From: an uncultured Lachnospiraceae bacterium
GTDB lineage: Bacteria; Bacillota; Clostridia; Lachnospirales; Lachnospiraceae
Length of the DNA stretch: 61,048 nucleotides
Assembly (NCBI GenBank): GCA_947593735.1
Contig: CANQDT010000013.1
Coordinates: 1-61,048 of the forward strand
Reading direction: 5' to 3'
The translations under genes and the position numbers were made by a program. The notes below the pieces were generated by a model that saw only the letters and a list, made by a program, of their open reading frames with translations, was not told where the DNA came from and ran no database searches. Position 1 is the first letter of the stretch. Every line of letters starts with the position of its first letter. Below, one piece after another: positions 26,013 through 33,967 of this stretch.

Positions 26013-26740
26013 CAGATGTAAACTTTTCCTATCAAAAGGGTAGGGAGGTATTGCATCAGATCAGCCTGCGCGTTGAGCACGGCAGGTCGGTTGGGATCAT
26101 CGGCGCGAACGGAGCCGGAAAATCCACGCTGTTAAAATTGCCGGTCGGACTGCTGGACGGATATGAAGGAACCATAAGGGCGGCGGGACAGGCGGTGGAG
26201 AAAAAGAATCTGGCACAGATACGGAAAAAGGTCGGATACGTATTCCAGAATCCAGACAGTCAGCTGTTTCTGCCGACCCTGTATGAAGATGTGGCGTTTG
26301 GACCGAGAAATTATGGATATCCGGAAGAACAGGTCCGGCAGAAGGTCATGGAGGTCCTGGAGAGGGTCCGCATGGAGCATCTGAAAGACCGGCAGATCTA
26401 CCGGATGTCGGGAGGGCAAAAAAAACTGGCGTCCATTGCGTCGGTGCTGTCGCTGGATCCGGAAATTATTTTGCTGGATGAACCTACGATCGCGCTGGAT
26501 CCGAAGAACCGGAGAAATATCATTGAAATGCTGAACGGCATGACAGAAACAAAAGTGATCGCAAGCCATGATCTGGATCTGATCCTGGACACATGCGAGG
26601 AGACGGTTTTGCTGGCGGAAGGATCCGTCATCTGCAGGGGAAAGACAGAAGAACTGCTGACGGATCCGGAATTGCTGGAGGCGTATGATATGGAATTGCC
26701 TCTTTGTATGCAGGGCGGCAGATCCCGGTTCCGGGGATAA
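25994..26740 (+). CDS. cbiO: ECF transporter ATPase CbiO
   Basis: The ABC ATPase that energises metal uptake, 248 aa. Walker A is GANGAGKST (37-45), Q-loop FQNPDSQ, signature MSGGQ (138-142), Walker B ILLDEPT (159-165), D-loop IALD, and switch His in ASHDLD. ATG at 25994 follows GGAGGTG; an earlier in-frame codon at 25907 lacks a ribosome site and would add a non-family extension. Only one ATPase is present, so it probably acts as a homodimer. The gene is followed by a very strong terminator. Confidence 0.93.
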   Translation: MADIEITDVNFSYQKGREVLHQISLRVEHGRSVGIIGANGAGKSTLLKLPVGLLDGYEGTIRAAGQAVEKKNLAQIRKKVGYVFQNPDSQLFLPTLYEDVAFGPRNYGYPEEQVRQKVMEVLERVRMEHLKDRQIYRMSGGQKKLASIASVLSLDPEIILLDEPTIALDPKNRRNIIEMLNGMTETKVIASHDLDLILDTCEETVLLAEGSVICRGKTEELLTDPELLEAYDMELPLCMQGGRSRFRG

Positions 26741-26769
26741 ATGAAACCGGACGATCAATGATGGATAAA

Positions 26770-26827
26770 AGTCAAAAAAAGGTTCCCTTTTGTCAGATAT
26801 CTGATAAAAGGGAACCTTTTTTTGACT
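26770..26827. terminator. 58-base near-perfect palindrome, bidirectional terminator after cbiO
   Basis: The arms AGTCAAAAAAAGGTTCCC and GGGAACCTTTTTTTGACT are continued inwards by TTTT and TCAGAT / ATCTGA and AAAA, with a single G-T mismatch that is a G-U pair in RNA. A 7-T run exists on either strand. Confidence 0.9.
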
Positions 26828-26961
26828 TGAGGAGATTATGGAAGCAGGCGCCCTGTGATAAAATAAAACAAAAATACAGGTGTCCGAACAGAACGGGGAT
26901 CCGGTTGATGGAGATTTTTTGTTGCAGGTGTGGATAAAAAAGATATGGAAGGGATAGATCA

Positions 26962-27189
26962 ATGAGAAAAAAAGCGAGAAATGTGATTTCGATTATGGCG
27001 GCGCTGATCCTTGGCGTGACTGGTTCGTGCGTCGGAATACCCGCGGCGCATGGGCAGGAACGGGCGCAGGAGAGGATTCTTTATGTCGCGCCGGACGGGG
27101 ACGATGCGGAAGGGAACGAAAAGGTCGAGGCAAAGGACGTGCTGGCGATCCTGCAGAAAGTAAACGGGAAAGACGTCGCTGGTTTATAA
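26962..27189 (+). CDS. Short secreted protein: signal peptide, start of a beta-helix enzyme and half a dockerin (probable deletion remnant)
   Basis: A 75-residue ORF. A signal peptide (about 1-31, ending PAAHG) is followed by RILYVAPDGDDAEGN. This resembles the first strand of secreted parallel-beta-helix polysaccharide enzymes (YVSPDGDD-type). The ORF ends with KVEAKDVLAILQKVNGKDV, which resembles a dockerin type I helix of one calcium-binding repeat. The whole middle of such an enzyme is missing, so this may be an internally deleted gene that kept its reading frame. It lies 34 bases upstream of the secreted protein at 27224 and may share its transcript. A functional small secreted peptide is the alternative. 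Confidence 0.55.
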   Translation: MRKKARNVISIMAALILGVTGSCVGIPAAHGQERAQERILYVAPDGDDAEGNEKVEAKDVLAILQKVNGKDVAGL

Positions 27190-27223
27190 AAAAACAAATT
27201 AAAATGAAACAGGAGGGAACACA

Positions 27224-28744
27224 ATGAAGAAGACAGGAAGAACAATCATGGCTGCCATACTTGCCTGCATTTTATGTATGCCGGCATGCATGACGACCGC
27301 ACAGGCAAAAGGGAAAGTCGTTGATCTGGATGGGAAGTATGTCACAAGTTATAATTCAGGAGTGGGAGGTCCGATTGACGGTATCGAAAAACTGACTGAC
27401 GGACAGAAAGAAGAAGAACTCACTATTAACCGTAAAGGACTGAATCAGAATATCGCATATGCCGTTTATGACGCGGGAGAGGGACAGACGTTCACCTTTG
27501 ATACGGTAGAAACAAGCGGGTCAAACGCGGGGATCTGGGTATTCGGAACGAATGATAACGCGATCACAACCAATGTGCCGTCGCAAAGATTTCAATACGG
27601 CGATTATTCAAGGGATAATTATCAGGCATTTGTTTCCGAATTTCATCTGGAGCTGAGCTCAAATGGCGAATTGTGGCACAATTCCTTTGCGTTCAGCGGA
27701 TACCGGTATCTTGTGGTCGCTTTTTCTAAGTGGGAGACAACGTCAATCAGCGAATATACATTTACTGATTCACAAATAAAGGTTGCGGACGCCCAGATCG
27801 GAGATGTGATCGGCGTGGACAAACTTACGATCAAGCAGGGAACCAAAGGCTCGGATCCATATAGCAATGTCGGTGATTTTGGCGTGGTGAAGGACGCCAC
27901 GGACGATACGATGGGGCTGCTTGGGATGCAGGACGGTGATCCGGTCAAGCTGCCGCGGGTGAATGCGATCGACGGAGGAAACGGGGCGGATTATGGCGGA
28001 TGGGTTTCCGCGGATATCGAGACGCCAAGGAAAGGAACGTACCGGGTATCCATCCTTGGTTCGACCGTAAATGCAAGAGGCTATGAGGTCACTGTCAATG
28101 ATGGAGAGAAATATTATACCGAATCAATTGGAAGTCAAAACGGAAACGGTTCGATTGCAACCGGCAGTATTGGTACCGAGCACGCCTATTATTATTGGTG
28201 CGATGTGGATCTTCCGAAGGGCGTCAATACAATAAAAGTAAACGGAAACGGCGGAGCGCCGAATTTCATGATAATGGCGGTTACCACTGTTCCGGGGAAA
28301 ACCTATAAGGTCACTGTGAAAGAAGATGGAGAGGATGGGGAAGGCACCGTCTTTGACGTGGAGCAGGGTAAGATGGTTGCCTGCCACAGCGATCATGATG
28401 TCGCGTGGACGATCGGCGACGAGGTTCTCGCGATCGGAAAGAAATTCACCTATATTCCGACCGATGATGTAACGATCGTTGCGAAGGAGATTATTCCGGA
28501 GATGACGGCGCAGGGAATCGTGACAGAAAAAAATGGCGCCGTTGCGGATAATAAATTTACTGTGACATTCGGAGAAGGAGTGAGCGGAGACGTAACCTTT
28601 ACGTTTATCACAGGCGACGAGCCAAGGCAGACAGCGGAAGTAACGGCTCCGGTCGGTGAGTTTGCAGGAGAGACAGTAGAATATACGATCACAGGAGCGG
28701 GAAACAAGAATATCCAGTATGTGATCGCGAGAAAAGGAGAGTAA
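27224..28744 (+). CDS. Secreted multi-domain beta-rich surface protein, cassette copy 1
   Basis: 506 aa with a clear signal peptide (cleavage near TTAQA-KG). An N-terminal domain (about 30-185) is followed by a CBM35/CBM6-like beta-sandwich (about 195-355; YRVSILGS, GVNTIKVNGNGGAPNFM). Next comes a repeat-like beta domain (about 358-425; HSDHDVAWTIGDEVLAIGKK) and a C-terminal domain (about 430-506). The last 330 residues are closely similar to the protein at 52576-54346, with long stretches near-identical at DNA level. No enzyme motif was recognised. It is followed 13 bases later by a 53-residue peptide gene that is also duplicated. ATG at 27224 follows AGGAGGG. Probable role: carbohydrate binding or adhesion (inference). 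Confidence 0.75.
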   Translation: MKKTGRTIMAAILACILCMPACMTTAQAKGKVVDLDGKYVTSYNSGVGGPIDGIEKLTDGQKEEELTINRKGLNQNIAYAVYDAGEGQTFTFDTVETSGSNAGIWVFGTNDNAITTNVPSQRFQYGDYSRDNYQAFVSEFHLELSSNGELWHNSFAFSGYRYLVVAFSKWETTSISEYTFTDSQIKVADAQIGDVIGVDKLTIKQGTKGSDPYSNVGDFGVVKDATDDTMGLLGMQDGDPVKLPRVNAIDGGNGADYGGWVSADIETPRKGTYRVSILGSTVNARGYEVTVNDGEKYYTESIGSQNGNGSIATGSIGTEHAYYYWCDVDLPKGVNTIKVNGNGGAPNFMIMAVTTVPGKTYKVTVKEDGEDGEGTVFDVEQGKMVACHSDHDVAWTIGDEVLAIGKKFTYIPTDDVTIVAKEIIPEMTAQGIVTEKNGAVADNKFTVTFGEGVSGDVTFTFITGDEPRQTAEVTAPVGEFAGETVEYTITGAGNKNIQYVIARKGE

Positions 28745-28757
28745 GGAGGAATCAGCC

Positions 28758-28919
28758 ATGAAGAAAGTATATGTTCAGCCGGATATGAGAAGCAGGAAAT
28801 TTGAGCTGAAAGACATCATCACCGCGAGCGGGACGACGCCTCCGGTATCAAGTAGCATTGACCTGTCGGATGCGAAATGGGAAACCGATGTGACGTTTGA
28901 CGATCATTTTTTTGAATAG
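28758..28919 (+). CDS. 53-residue conserved peptide, cassette copy 1 (ITASG-type)
   Basis: ATG at 28758 follows TAAGGAGG, which includes the stop of the preceding gene. The peptide opens MKKVYVQPDMRSRKFELKD, continues IITASG and a Pro-rich PPV, and ends SDVTFDD-like (ETDVTFDDHFFE). A paralogue at 54360-54527 shares the leader-like start, the ITASG centre and the acidic aromatic end, while the middle varies. There is no signal peptide, membrane helix or cysteine. Short proteins with a KxYxxPxxxxxxFxxxDxI(T)xS start are common in gut Firmicutes and have no known function. The pattern of leader, ASG junction and variable core recalls RiPP precursors, but no modifying enzyme is adjacent. Confidence 0.75.
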   Translation: MKKVYVQPDMRSRKFELKDIITASGTTPPVSSSIDLSDAKWETDVTFDDHFFE

Positions 28920-28945
28920 AAATCCGGACAGAGGAATATCATCAG

Positions 28946-29006
28946 AAAAGAGGAACGGAACCCCTGCCGCCGCAGCCGACGGCAGGGGTTCCGTCCCTCT
29001 TTTTTG
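28946..29006. terminator. Convergent terminator between the peptide gene and araC
   Basis: GAACGGAACCCCTGCCG pairs with CGGCAGGGGTTCCGTCC around a 10-base loop and ends in a T run. An A-rich side on the other strand lets it serve the minus-strand AraC gene too. Confidence 0.8.
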
Positions 29007-29022
29007 GGAGAAAGCGCCCGGG

Positions 29023-29862
29023 TCATTCGGGAGTATCGCTTTTGCCTTCGCACAGGTATTTCCGGTACTCGCTCGGAGTCATCCCGGTATGGCGCCGGAT
29101 GAACTTGGAGAAGTATTTCGGATCCTGAAATCCCATCCGCTCCGCGATCTCATTGATCGTGAGGTTCCGGTCGGAAAGGTATTCGGCAGCTTTTTCCAAT
29201 TTGCAGTCGAGCGCGTATTGCAGCGGCGTTTTCCCAAATTGGGATTTGAATTTGGAAATAAAGTAATGCGGGTGCATATTTGCCATTCCTGCCAGTTCGT
29301 CAATGGAAATCTTTTTTTGTTCTTCCGCTTTCCGCTTGATATACAGCGCGATCCCATTCAGGAGAAATCCGGAATGAGATTCATAATCGATGGTCCTCAG
29401 ATTGGAATTACGGACCATTTCAAGGAGGAGCGAGACAAGGCAGTAGCGTTTTTCGATGCAGTCCAGGATCAGGTTATCGACATTGGTCGTATGAAAACGG
29501 GAGAACAGTTTTTCGGTGGCTTCCGGATCCGGAACCGTGCAGATCCAGTCGCCCTCCATGTGGTTAAACAGGCACTCGTTGTGGAGGACGGCGACAAAAT
29601 TGCAGTAGTGAAAATGCGCGAACGATTCTTTCGGAACGCCGAAGGTTATTTCGCGGTTCTGCGGCAACAGGAGCATCTGTCCCTGCGCCGCGTAGCCGGA
29701 CGTCCCGTTAAACTCATAATACATCCTGCCTTTCAGGATAAAGAAGAGCCTGGATTCCGTCAAATGCGTGGATTTAAAGTAATAGCTGTCATCGTTCCAT
29801 CGTTCCCCATGGGCGCGGATGACAAAATTCACTTCGCGGAGATTTCCGTCAGACAGCAGCAT
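29023..29862 (-). CDS. AraC-family transcriptional regulator
   Basis: 279 aa. An N-terminal cupin-like sensor domain (about 15-150) precedes the double helix-turn-helix DNA-binding domain (about 178-275). The AraC signatures are ISIDELAGMANMHPHYFISK and GFQDPKYFSKFIRRHTGMTP. ATG at 29862 follows GGGAGGTG. It is the last gene of a minus-strand operon with a MalY-type enzyme and DUF3737, so it probably regulates that operon or a sugar-related target. The effector is unknown. Confidence 0.92.
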   Translation of the reverse strand: MLLSDGNLREVNFVIRAHGERWNDDSYYFKSTHLTESRLFFILKGRMYYEFNGTSGYAAQGQMLLLPQNREITFGVPKESFAHFHYCNFVAVLHNECLFNHMEGDWICTVPDPEATEKLFSRFHTTNVDNLILDCIEKRYCLVSLLLEMVRNSNLRTIDYESHSGFLLNGIALYIKRKAEEQKKISIDELAGMANMHPHYFISKFKSQFGKTPLQYALDCKLEKAAEYLSDRNLTINEIAERMGFQDPKYFSKFIRRHTGMTPSEYRKYLCEGKSDTPE

Positions 29863-29886
29863 AGCGCACCTCCCATTATGATGTCT

Positions 29887-31056
29887 TTATGATAGCAAAC
29901 GATACTGATCGATCCCTGTCCGGAGCCGCGCGAGCCCGTCGTCGAGCATCCGGCGTGGGCAGGCGATGTTCATCCGGAGAAACGGCGCGCCGGCGCGCCC
30001 GTACTGGGAACCGCCGGAAACATACAGCCCGGTTTCTTTTCGGAGAAACTTCTGCAGCGGGTCGGTGTCGGCGCATATCGCCCGGCAGTCGAGCCAGAGC
30101 AGATAGGTTGCCTCCGAGGGGACGAGCGTGATTTCCGGCAGGAATGATTCCAGAAACGCGCGGACCGCCTGTTTATTTTTGAATAGATATTCCCGCAGCG
30201 CGTCGAGCCAGTCCCCGCCTCTGGTAAAGGCGGAAATGGCGGCGGGAATGGCAAGCGCGTTCGGCTCCGCCGCCTCATCCGCGTTCAGCCCGCGGCTGAC
30301 GGTTTTCCGCAGCGCGGGATCGGGAATACAGACGGCGGCGGTATGCAGCCCGGCAAGGTTAAACGCCTTTGTGGGCGCAATGCAGGTAACGCTGTTGTTT
30401 CTGCATTCATCGCTTACCGACGCGAAAGGGATATAGTCTTTCCCCGGATCGGTCAGATCGCAGTGGATCTCATCCGATAGGACAGGGACATGGTATGCCG
30501 CGGCGAGACTGCCAATCCGTGCCAGCGTTTGCCTGTCCCATATTTTCCCGGCAGGATTGTGCGGATTGCAGAGGATCATCAGCGCAGTCTTCGGATCGGC
30601 AAGCTTTTCTTCCAGATCGGCAAAATCAACCGAATAGCTGCCGCCGTCGTAGAGAAGCGGGTTTTCGAGTACGGTTCTGCCATTATTTTCGATCGAATGA
30701 AAAAATATATTGTAGACCGGCGTCTGGATCAGAACTTTATCTCCCGGCTTTGTCAGGCTGCGCACGGCGGAGGACAGCGCCGGTACGACGCCGGTGCAGA
30801 ACATCAGCCATTCCTTTTCCATTTTGAACTGATGACGGCTTTCCCACCATCCGCTGACGGCGCGGTACCACCTGTCCGGCACGACGGAATAGCCGAACAC
30901 TCCATGCGCCAGCCGTTCCTGCAAATCGCTCCGGATCTCCGGCGCAGCCATAAAATCCATATCCGCCACCCACATAGGCAGCTCGTCTTTCCCCACGTCC
31001 CATTTGAGGGAATCGGTATCCCGACGGGAAATGACCGTATCAAAATCGTATTTCAT
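29887..31056 (-). CDS. MalY/PatB family PLP-dependent aminotransferase / cystathionine beta-lyase
   Basis: A fold-type I PLP enzyme of 389 aa. MalY/PatB features are the start KYDFDTVISRRDTDSLKWD, the substrate-site WVADMDF, the CNPHNPAGK block, DEIHCDL and the PLP lysine in APTKAFNLAG. Family members cleave cystathionine or cysteine C-S bonds; E. coli MalY also modulates the maltose regulator. The start is ATG at 31056, seven bases after GGAGG; TTG at 31062 is too close to the ribosome site. It overlaps the DUF3737 stop (TGATG), so translation is coupled. Confidence 0.9.
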   Translation of the reverse strand: MKYDFDTVISRRDTDSLKWDVGKDELPMWVADMDFMAAPEIRSDLQERLAHGVFGYSVVPDRWYRAVSGWWESRHQFKMEKEWLMFCTGVVPALSSAVRSLTKPGDKVLIQTPVYNIFFHSIENNGRTVLENPLLYDGGSYSVDFADLEEKLADPKTALMILCNPHNPAGKIWDRQTLARIGSLAAAYHVPVLSDEIHCDLTDPGKDYIPFASVSDECRNNSVTCIAPTKAFNLAGLHTAAVCIPDPALRKTVSRGLNADEAAEPNALAIPAAISAFTRGGDWLDALREYLFKNKQAVRAFLESFLPEITLVPSEATYLLWLDCRAICADTDPLQKFLRKETGLYVSGGSQYGRAGAPFLRMNIACPRRMLDDGLARLRTGIDQYRLLS

Positions 31057-31916
31057 CAGCAAACCTCCCGGCAGGGATCGTCCCTGCAGATGATGATGGT
31101 CTTTTCCGGATCCACCTTGTCTTTTTCAATGGTCAGGCGGTCAATGCGGTCCGCTGTGATGCTGCCGCCGGACGGATTCAGGACGCTGTCGATCTTGCCT
31201 GTGATATCCGCCTCCACCGTCGAGTATTCAAACGCGAGGGTCGTGTTGATGAGCTTACAGTTTTTCATGACAAGATTGTCGATATAGCACATTCCCTGCA
31301 AACTTTCGACCGTACAGTTCACCAATGTCAGGTTTTTCGCGTTCCAGCCGAGATATTCTCCGGAGATGAACGAATCGGTCACCGTTACATTTTCACTGTT
31401 CCAGAACGCGTCTTTTGAGAGGAGCCTGGAATGACGGATCCGCGTATTTTTTGCCCCGTCGAACGAATAATTCCCGTACAGGACCAGACGGTCAATATCC
31501 ATGTCCGCGCTGTTCATCGCGAAATAATCGCCTTTTGCCGTCACCTGGTCCAGAGAAACCCCGGTGCAGCTCCACAGCGTTTCCGCGGCGTTCGGGAAAG
31601 AGACGTTCCGCAAAACAACGTCGCGGCACCGCCGGAAATTTTTCGGCGCTTCGATCTGGCTGTCTTCAACTGTAATATGGTCCGTATACCAGACACCCGC
31701 CCGCGCCGTCTCAAACCAGGTGCAGTCCCTGACGTGGATGCGATCAGCGTACCAGAGCGGATATTTCCATTTGAACATGGAGCTGCGCAGATCAATGTCG
31801 GCGCTTTCTTTCAGAGGCGATTCCCCGTCTGCGAAAATCGTATCTTCAATGGTCAGATCATGCGCCCCAAACAGAGCCCTCTCGCCGGTATAATAGCCCC
31901 GCATAATTTTTTTCAT
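31056..31916 (-). CDS. DUF3737 family protein (right-handed beta-helix-like)
   Basis: About 286 aa of repeating short beta-strand units (for example DCTWFETARAGVWYTDHITVEDSQI), as in right-handed parallel beta-helices. No signal peptide is present, so it is cytoplasmic. ATG at 31916 follows GAGGTGG and gives the normal family start MKKIMRGYYTGERALFG. No catalytic residues can be assigned. It is first in an operon with the MalY-type enzyme (TGATG overlap) and AraC. Confidence 0.85.
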   Translation of the reverse strand: MKKIMRGYYTGERALFGAHDLTIEDTIFADGESPLKESADIDLRSSMFKWKYPLWYADRIHVRDCTWFETARAGVWYTDHITVEDSQIEAPKNFRRCRDVVLRNVSFPNAAETLWSCTGVSLDQVTAKGDYFAMNSADMDIDRLVLYGNYSFDGAKNTRIRHSRLLSKDAFWNSENVTVTDSFISGEYLGWNAKNLTLVNCTVESLQGMCYIDNLVMKNCKLINTTLAFEYSTVEADITGKIDSVLNPSGGSITADRIDRLTIEKDKVDPEKTIIICRDDPCREVC

Positions 31917-31954
31917 GTCCTGCCACCTCATTTTTTCAATTACTTTCCATATCA

Positions 31955-31983
31955 ATTATACGTCCGCTTTTTCAAAATAGCAA
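31955..31983 (-). promoter_or_regulatory. SigA promoter of the DUF3737-malY-araC operon
   Basis: On the minus strand TTGCTA (31983-31978) and TATAAT (31960-31955) are separated by 17 bases. The rest of the 31917-32229 gap holds no recognisable gene; it is purine-rich with only the ribosome site at 32215-32220. Confidence 0.7.
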
Positions 31984-32229
31984 ATATATCTTTGCCCGGA
32001 ACAGCATTTTCCGTGAATAGCGGATGGAAAAGGACGGGAGGATAAAAGAAGGACGAAACGGGATAAAAAAGAAAGGATATGTAGATTTTCAGGAAAACAG
32101 GCGGAATATTAGCACAAAATCAGAGCGGCGGAATATCATAATATCATACAAAAGAAAAATCCGATACACCCGTGTAAATTCCTGTTGTCTGCATGGAAAT
32201 GCGGAAAGGACCGGAAGGAGATGAGATCA

Positions 32230-32559
32230 GTGGAGGATTATATCGCCAGGCATGAATACGAAGAATTTCAGAGAAGGATCGAGGATGAATCCGCAAGGCA
32301 GGAGAAACGTATTGACCGTCTGGAAGAGATGTCCCGCCAGATAGAGGAATTGACGATCTCCATGGAAAAAATGGCGGCATCGATGCAGTCGGTGGCAGCC
32401 GGGCAGGAACGGCAGGGAGAACGGCTGAAGCGGCTGGAGGAAGAACCCGCGATCCGCTGGAAGGAATCGGCGAAAACGATGTTCCACGCGTTTTTGAGCG
32501 CGTTGGGCGCCGCTGCCGCATGCGGATGGATCTATTTATTGACGGCGACCATAAAATGA
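32230..32559 (+). CDS. Small coiled-coil protein with C-terminal membrane helix, XhlA-like
   Basis: GTG at 32230 is nine bases after AAGGAG; an ATG at 32221 directly abuts the ribosome site and is less likely. The product (109 aa) has a long charged coiled coil (about 5-75), then one membrane helix (FLSALGAAAACGWIYLL) at the C-terminus. This is the layout of phage XhlA/hemolysin-type lysis accessory proteins. No holin, endolysin or other phage gene is adjacent, so it is either an orphan phage remnant or an unrelated membrane protein. Confidence 0.6.
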   Translation: MEDYIARHEYEEFQRRIEDESARQEKRIDRLEEMSRQIEELTISMEKMAASMQSVAAGQERQGERLKRLEEEPAIRWKESAKTMFHAFLSALGAAAACGWIYLLTATIK

Positions 32560-32580
32560 GCGGAATCAGAAAAAGGATAT

Positions 32581-32608
32581 TTGACTTTTCGGTATGGTTT
32601 GGTATACT
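32581..32608 (+). promoter_or_regulatory. Promoter of the tautomerase gene
   Basis: TTGACT at 32581-32586 and TATACT at 32603-32608 have a 16-base spacer. Confidence 0.65.
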
Positions 32609-32673
32609 TTCGATAAGAGGGCAGATACAGACGCCCTGAACGATAAAACGTGCAGAAACAGGAGGAAAGACAG

Positions 32674-33015
32674 ATGCCATTTATTGATTCCAAAATAGCC
32701 GGCAGGGTGACGGAGGAAAAAAAGGAAGTGGTCAAACAGAAACTCGGGCAGGCGGTCCGCCTGCTGAATAAGTCGGAGCAATATCTGATGGTAGGATTTG
32801 AAGATGAATACGATCTGTTTATGGGAGGAAGGAAGCTGGACAAAGGGGCTTATGTATCTGTCAGTCTGTTTGGTTCGGCGTCTTCTTCCTCCTATGAAAA
32901 AATGACGGAGGCGATCTGCGGGATCCTCTCGGAAGAGCTTGGGATACCGGGAGATTCCGTCTATGTGACTTATCACGGGGTAAACGACTGGGGATGGAAC
33001 GGGAGCAATTTTTAG
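32674..33015 (+). CDS. MIF / tautomerase superfamily protein
   Basis: A 113-residue protein starting MPFIDSKIAG. After Met removal, Pro1 would be the catalytic base of the tautomerase superfamily. The size and the ending VTYHGVNDWGWNGSNF fit the MIF-like (phenylpyruvate tautomerase) branch rather than the 60-residue 4-OT branch. ATG at 32674 follows AGGAGG. The physiological substrate is unknown. The MBL-fold gene follows after 50 bases. Confidence 0.82.
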   Translation: MPFIDSKIAGRVTEEKKEVVKQKLGQAVRLLNKSEQYLMVGFEDEYDLFMGGRKLDKGAYVSVSLFGSASSSSYEKMTEAICGILSEELGIPGDSVYVTYHGVNDWGWNGSNF

Positions 33016-33065
33016 CGGAGGCGAAAAGAGCGGGATACGCCGGATGATGAGAGGAAGGATGCGGA

Positions 33066-33938
33066 ATGGAACTGATTCAGACAGGGGAGCGGACCTGGTA
33101 TATCAAGAATCCGACCAATATCGGAATTTATGAAGAAAAAGAAGGACAGGTTTATCTGATCGACGCCGGCAACGATAAGGACGCCGGCAAGAAGATCCTG
33201 AAGCTGACGGAAAGCATGGGGTGGCGTGTCAGCGGGATTCTTTCTACCCATTCCCATGCCGATCATATCGGCGGGAACAAACTGATTCAGGACCGGACCG
33301 GGTGCCCTGTCTACGCCTATGGGACAGAGCGCTGTTTTGTGCGGCATCCGGTCCTGGAGCCGTCCTTTCTGTACGGCGGATATCCGTTCCGGGAGCTTCG
33401 CAATAAATTTCTGATGGCGAAGGAATCGCGCGTGGAACCGCTGGAGGGCAATGTGCCGGACGGGATGGAATTTATGGAGCTTCCGGGCCATTCCTATGAT
33501 ATGGTCGGCTTCCGGACCGACGACGGCGTCTGGTTCCTCGGGGACGCCCTCGTCAGCGAGGAGACGATCGAGAAATATCATCTGTTTTTCCTCTATGACG
33601 TGCGCGCCTGCCTGGAAACGCTGGATAAGCTCGAAACGCTCGAGGCGTCCTGGTATATTCCGTCCCATTGTGAGGCGGCAGAGGAAATCCTGCCGCTGAT
33701 CGAATGCAATCGAAGGAAGATCCATGAGATCGCGGACGTGATCACGGACCTGTGCGCAGCCGGACAGACAATGGAGGAGATCCTGAAGCGTGTGTTCGAC
33801 CGATACGATCTGCAGATAAACCGGAACCAATATGTGCTGGTGGGGAGCACGGTCCGGTCCTATCTGTCCTATCTGTATGAGGAGGGAAGGCTGGCATACG
33901 AGTTTGATGGGAACCGTATGCTTTGGAAACAAAGTTAA
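33066..33938 (+). CDS. MBL-fold metallo-hydrolase
   Basis: 290 aa with the metallo-beta-lactamase core. The metal motif is THSHADHIGG (H62, H64, D66, H67), followed by PGHSYDMVGF, FLGDAL and PSHCEA, which supply the remaining ligands for two metals. A C-terminal winged-helix-like region (about 225-285) resembles the DNA/RNA-like tail of some thioesterase-type MBL proteins. The substrate cannot be assigned. The next gene starts 29 bases downstream. Confidence 0.85.
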   Translation: MELIQTGERTWYIKNPTNIGIYEEKEGQVYLIDAGNDKDAGKKILKLTESMGWRVSGILSTHSHADHIGGNKLIQDRTGCPVYAYGTERCFVRHPVLEPSFLYGGYPFRELRNKFLMAKESRVEPLEGNVPDGMEFMELPGHSYDMVGFRTDDGVWFLGDALVSEETIEKYHLFFLYDVRACLETLDKLETLEASWYIPSHCEAAEEILPLIECNRRKIHEIADVITDLCAAGQTMEEILKRVFDRYDLQINRNQYVLVGSTVRSYLSYLYEEGRLAYEFDGNRMLWKQS

Positions 33939-33967
33939 AAAGACAAAAGGAGAAGGAGAAGAAAAAA

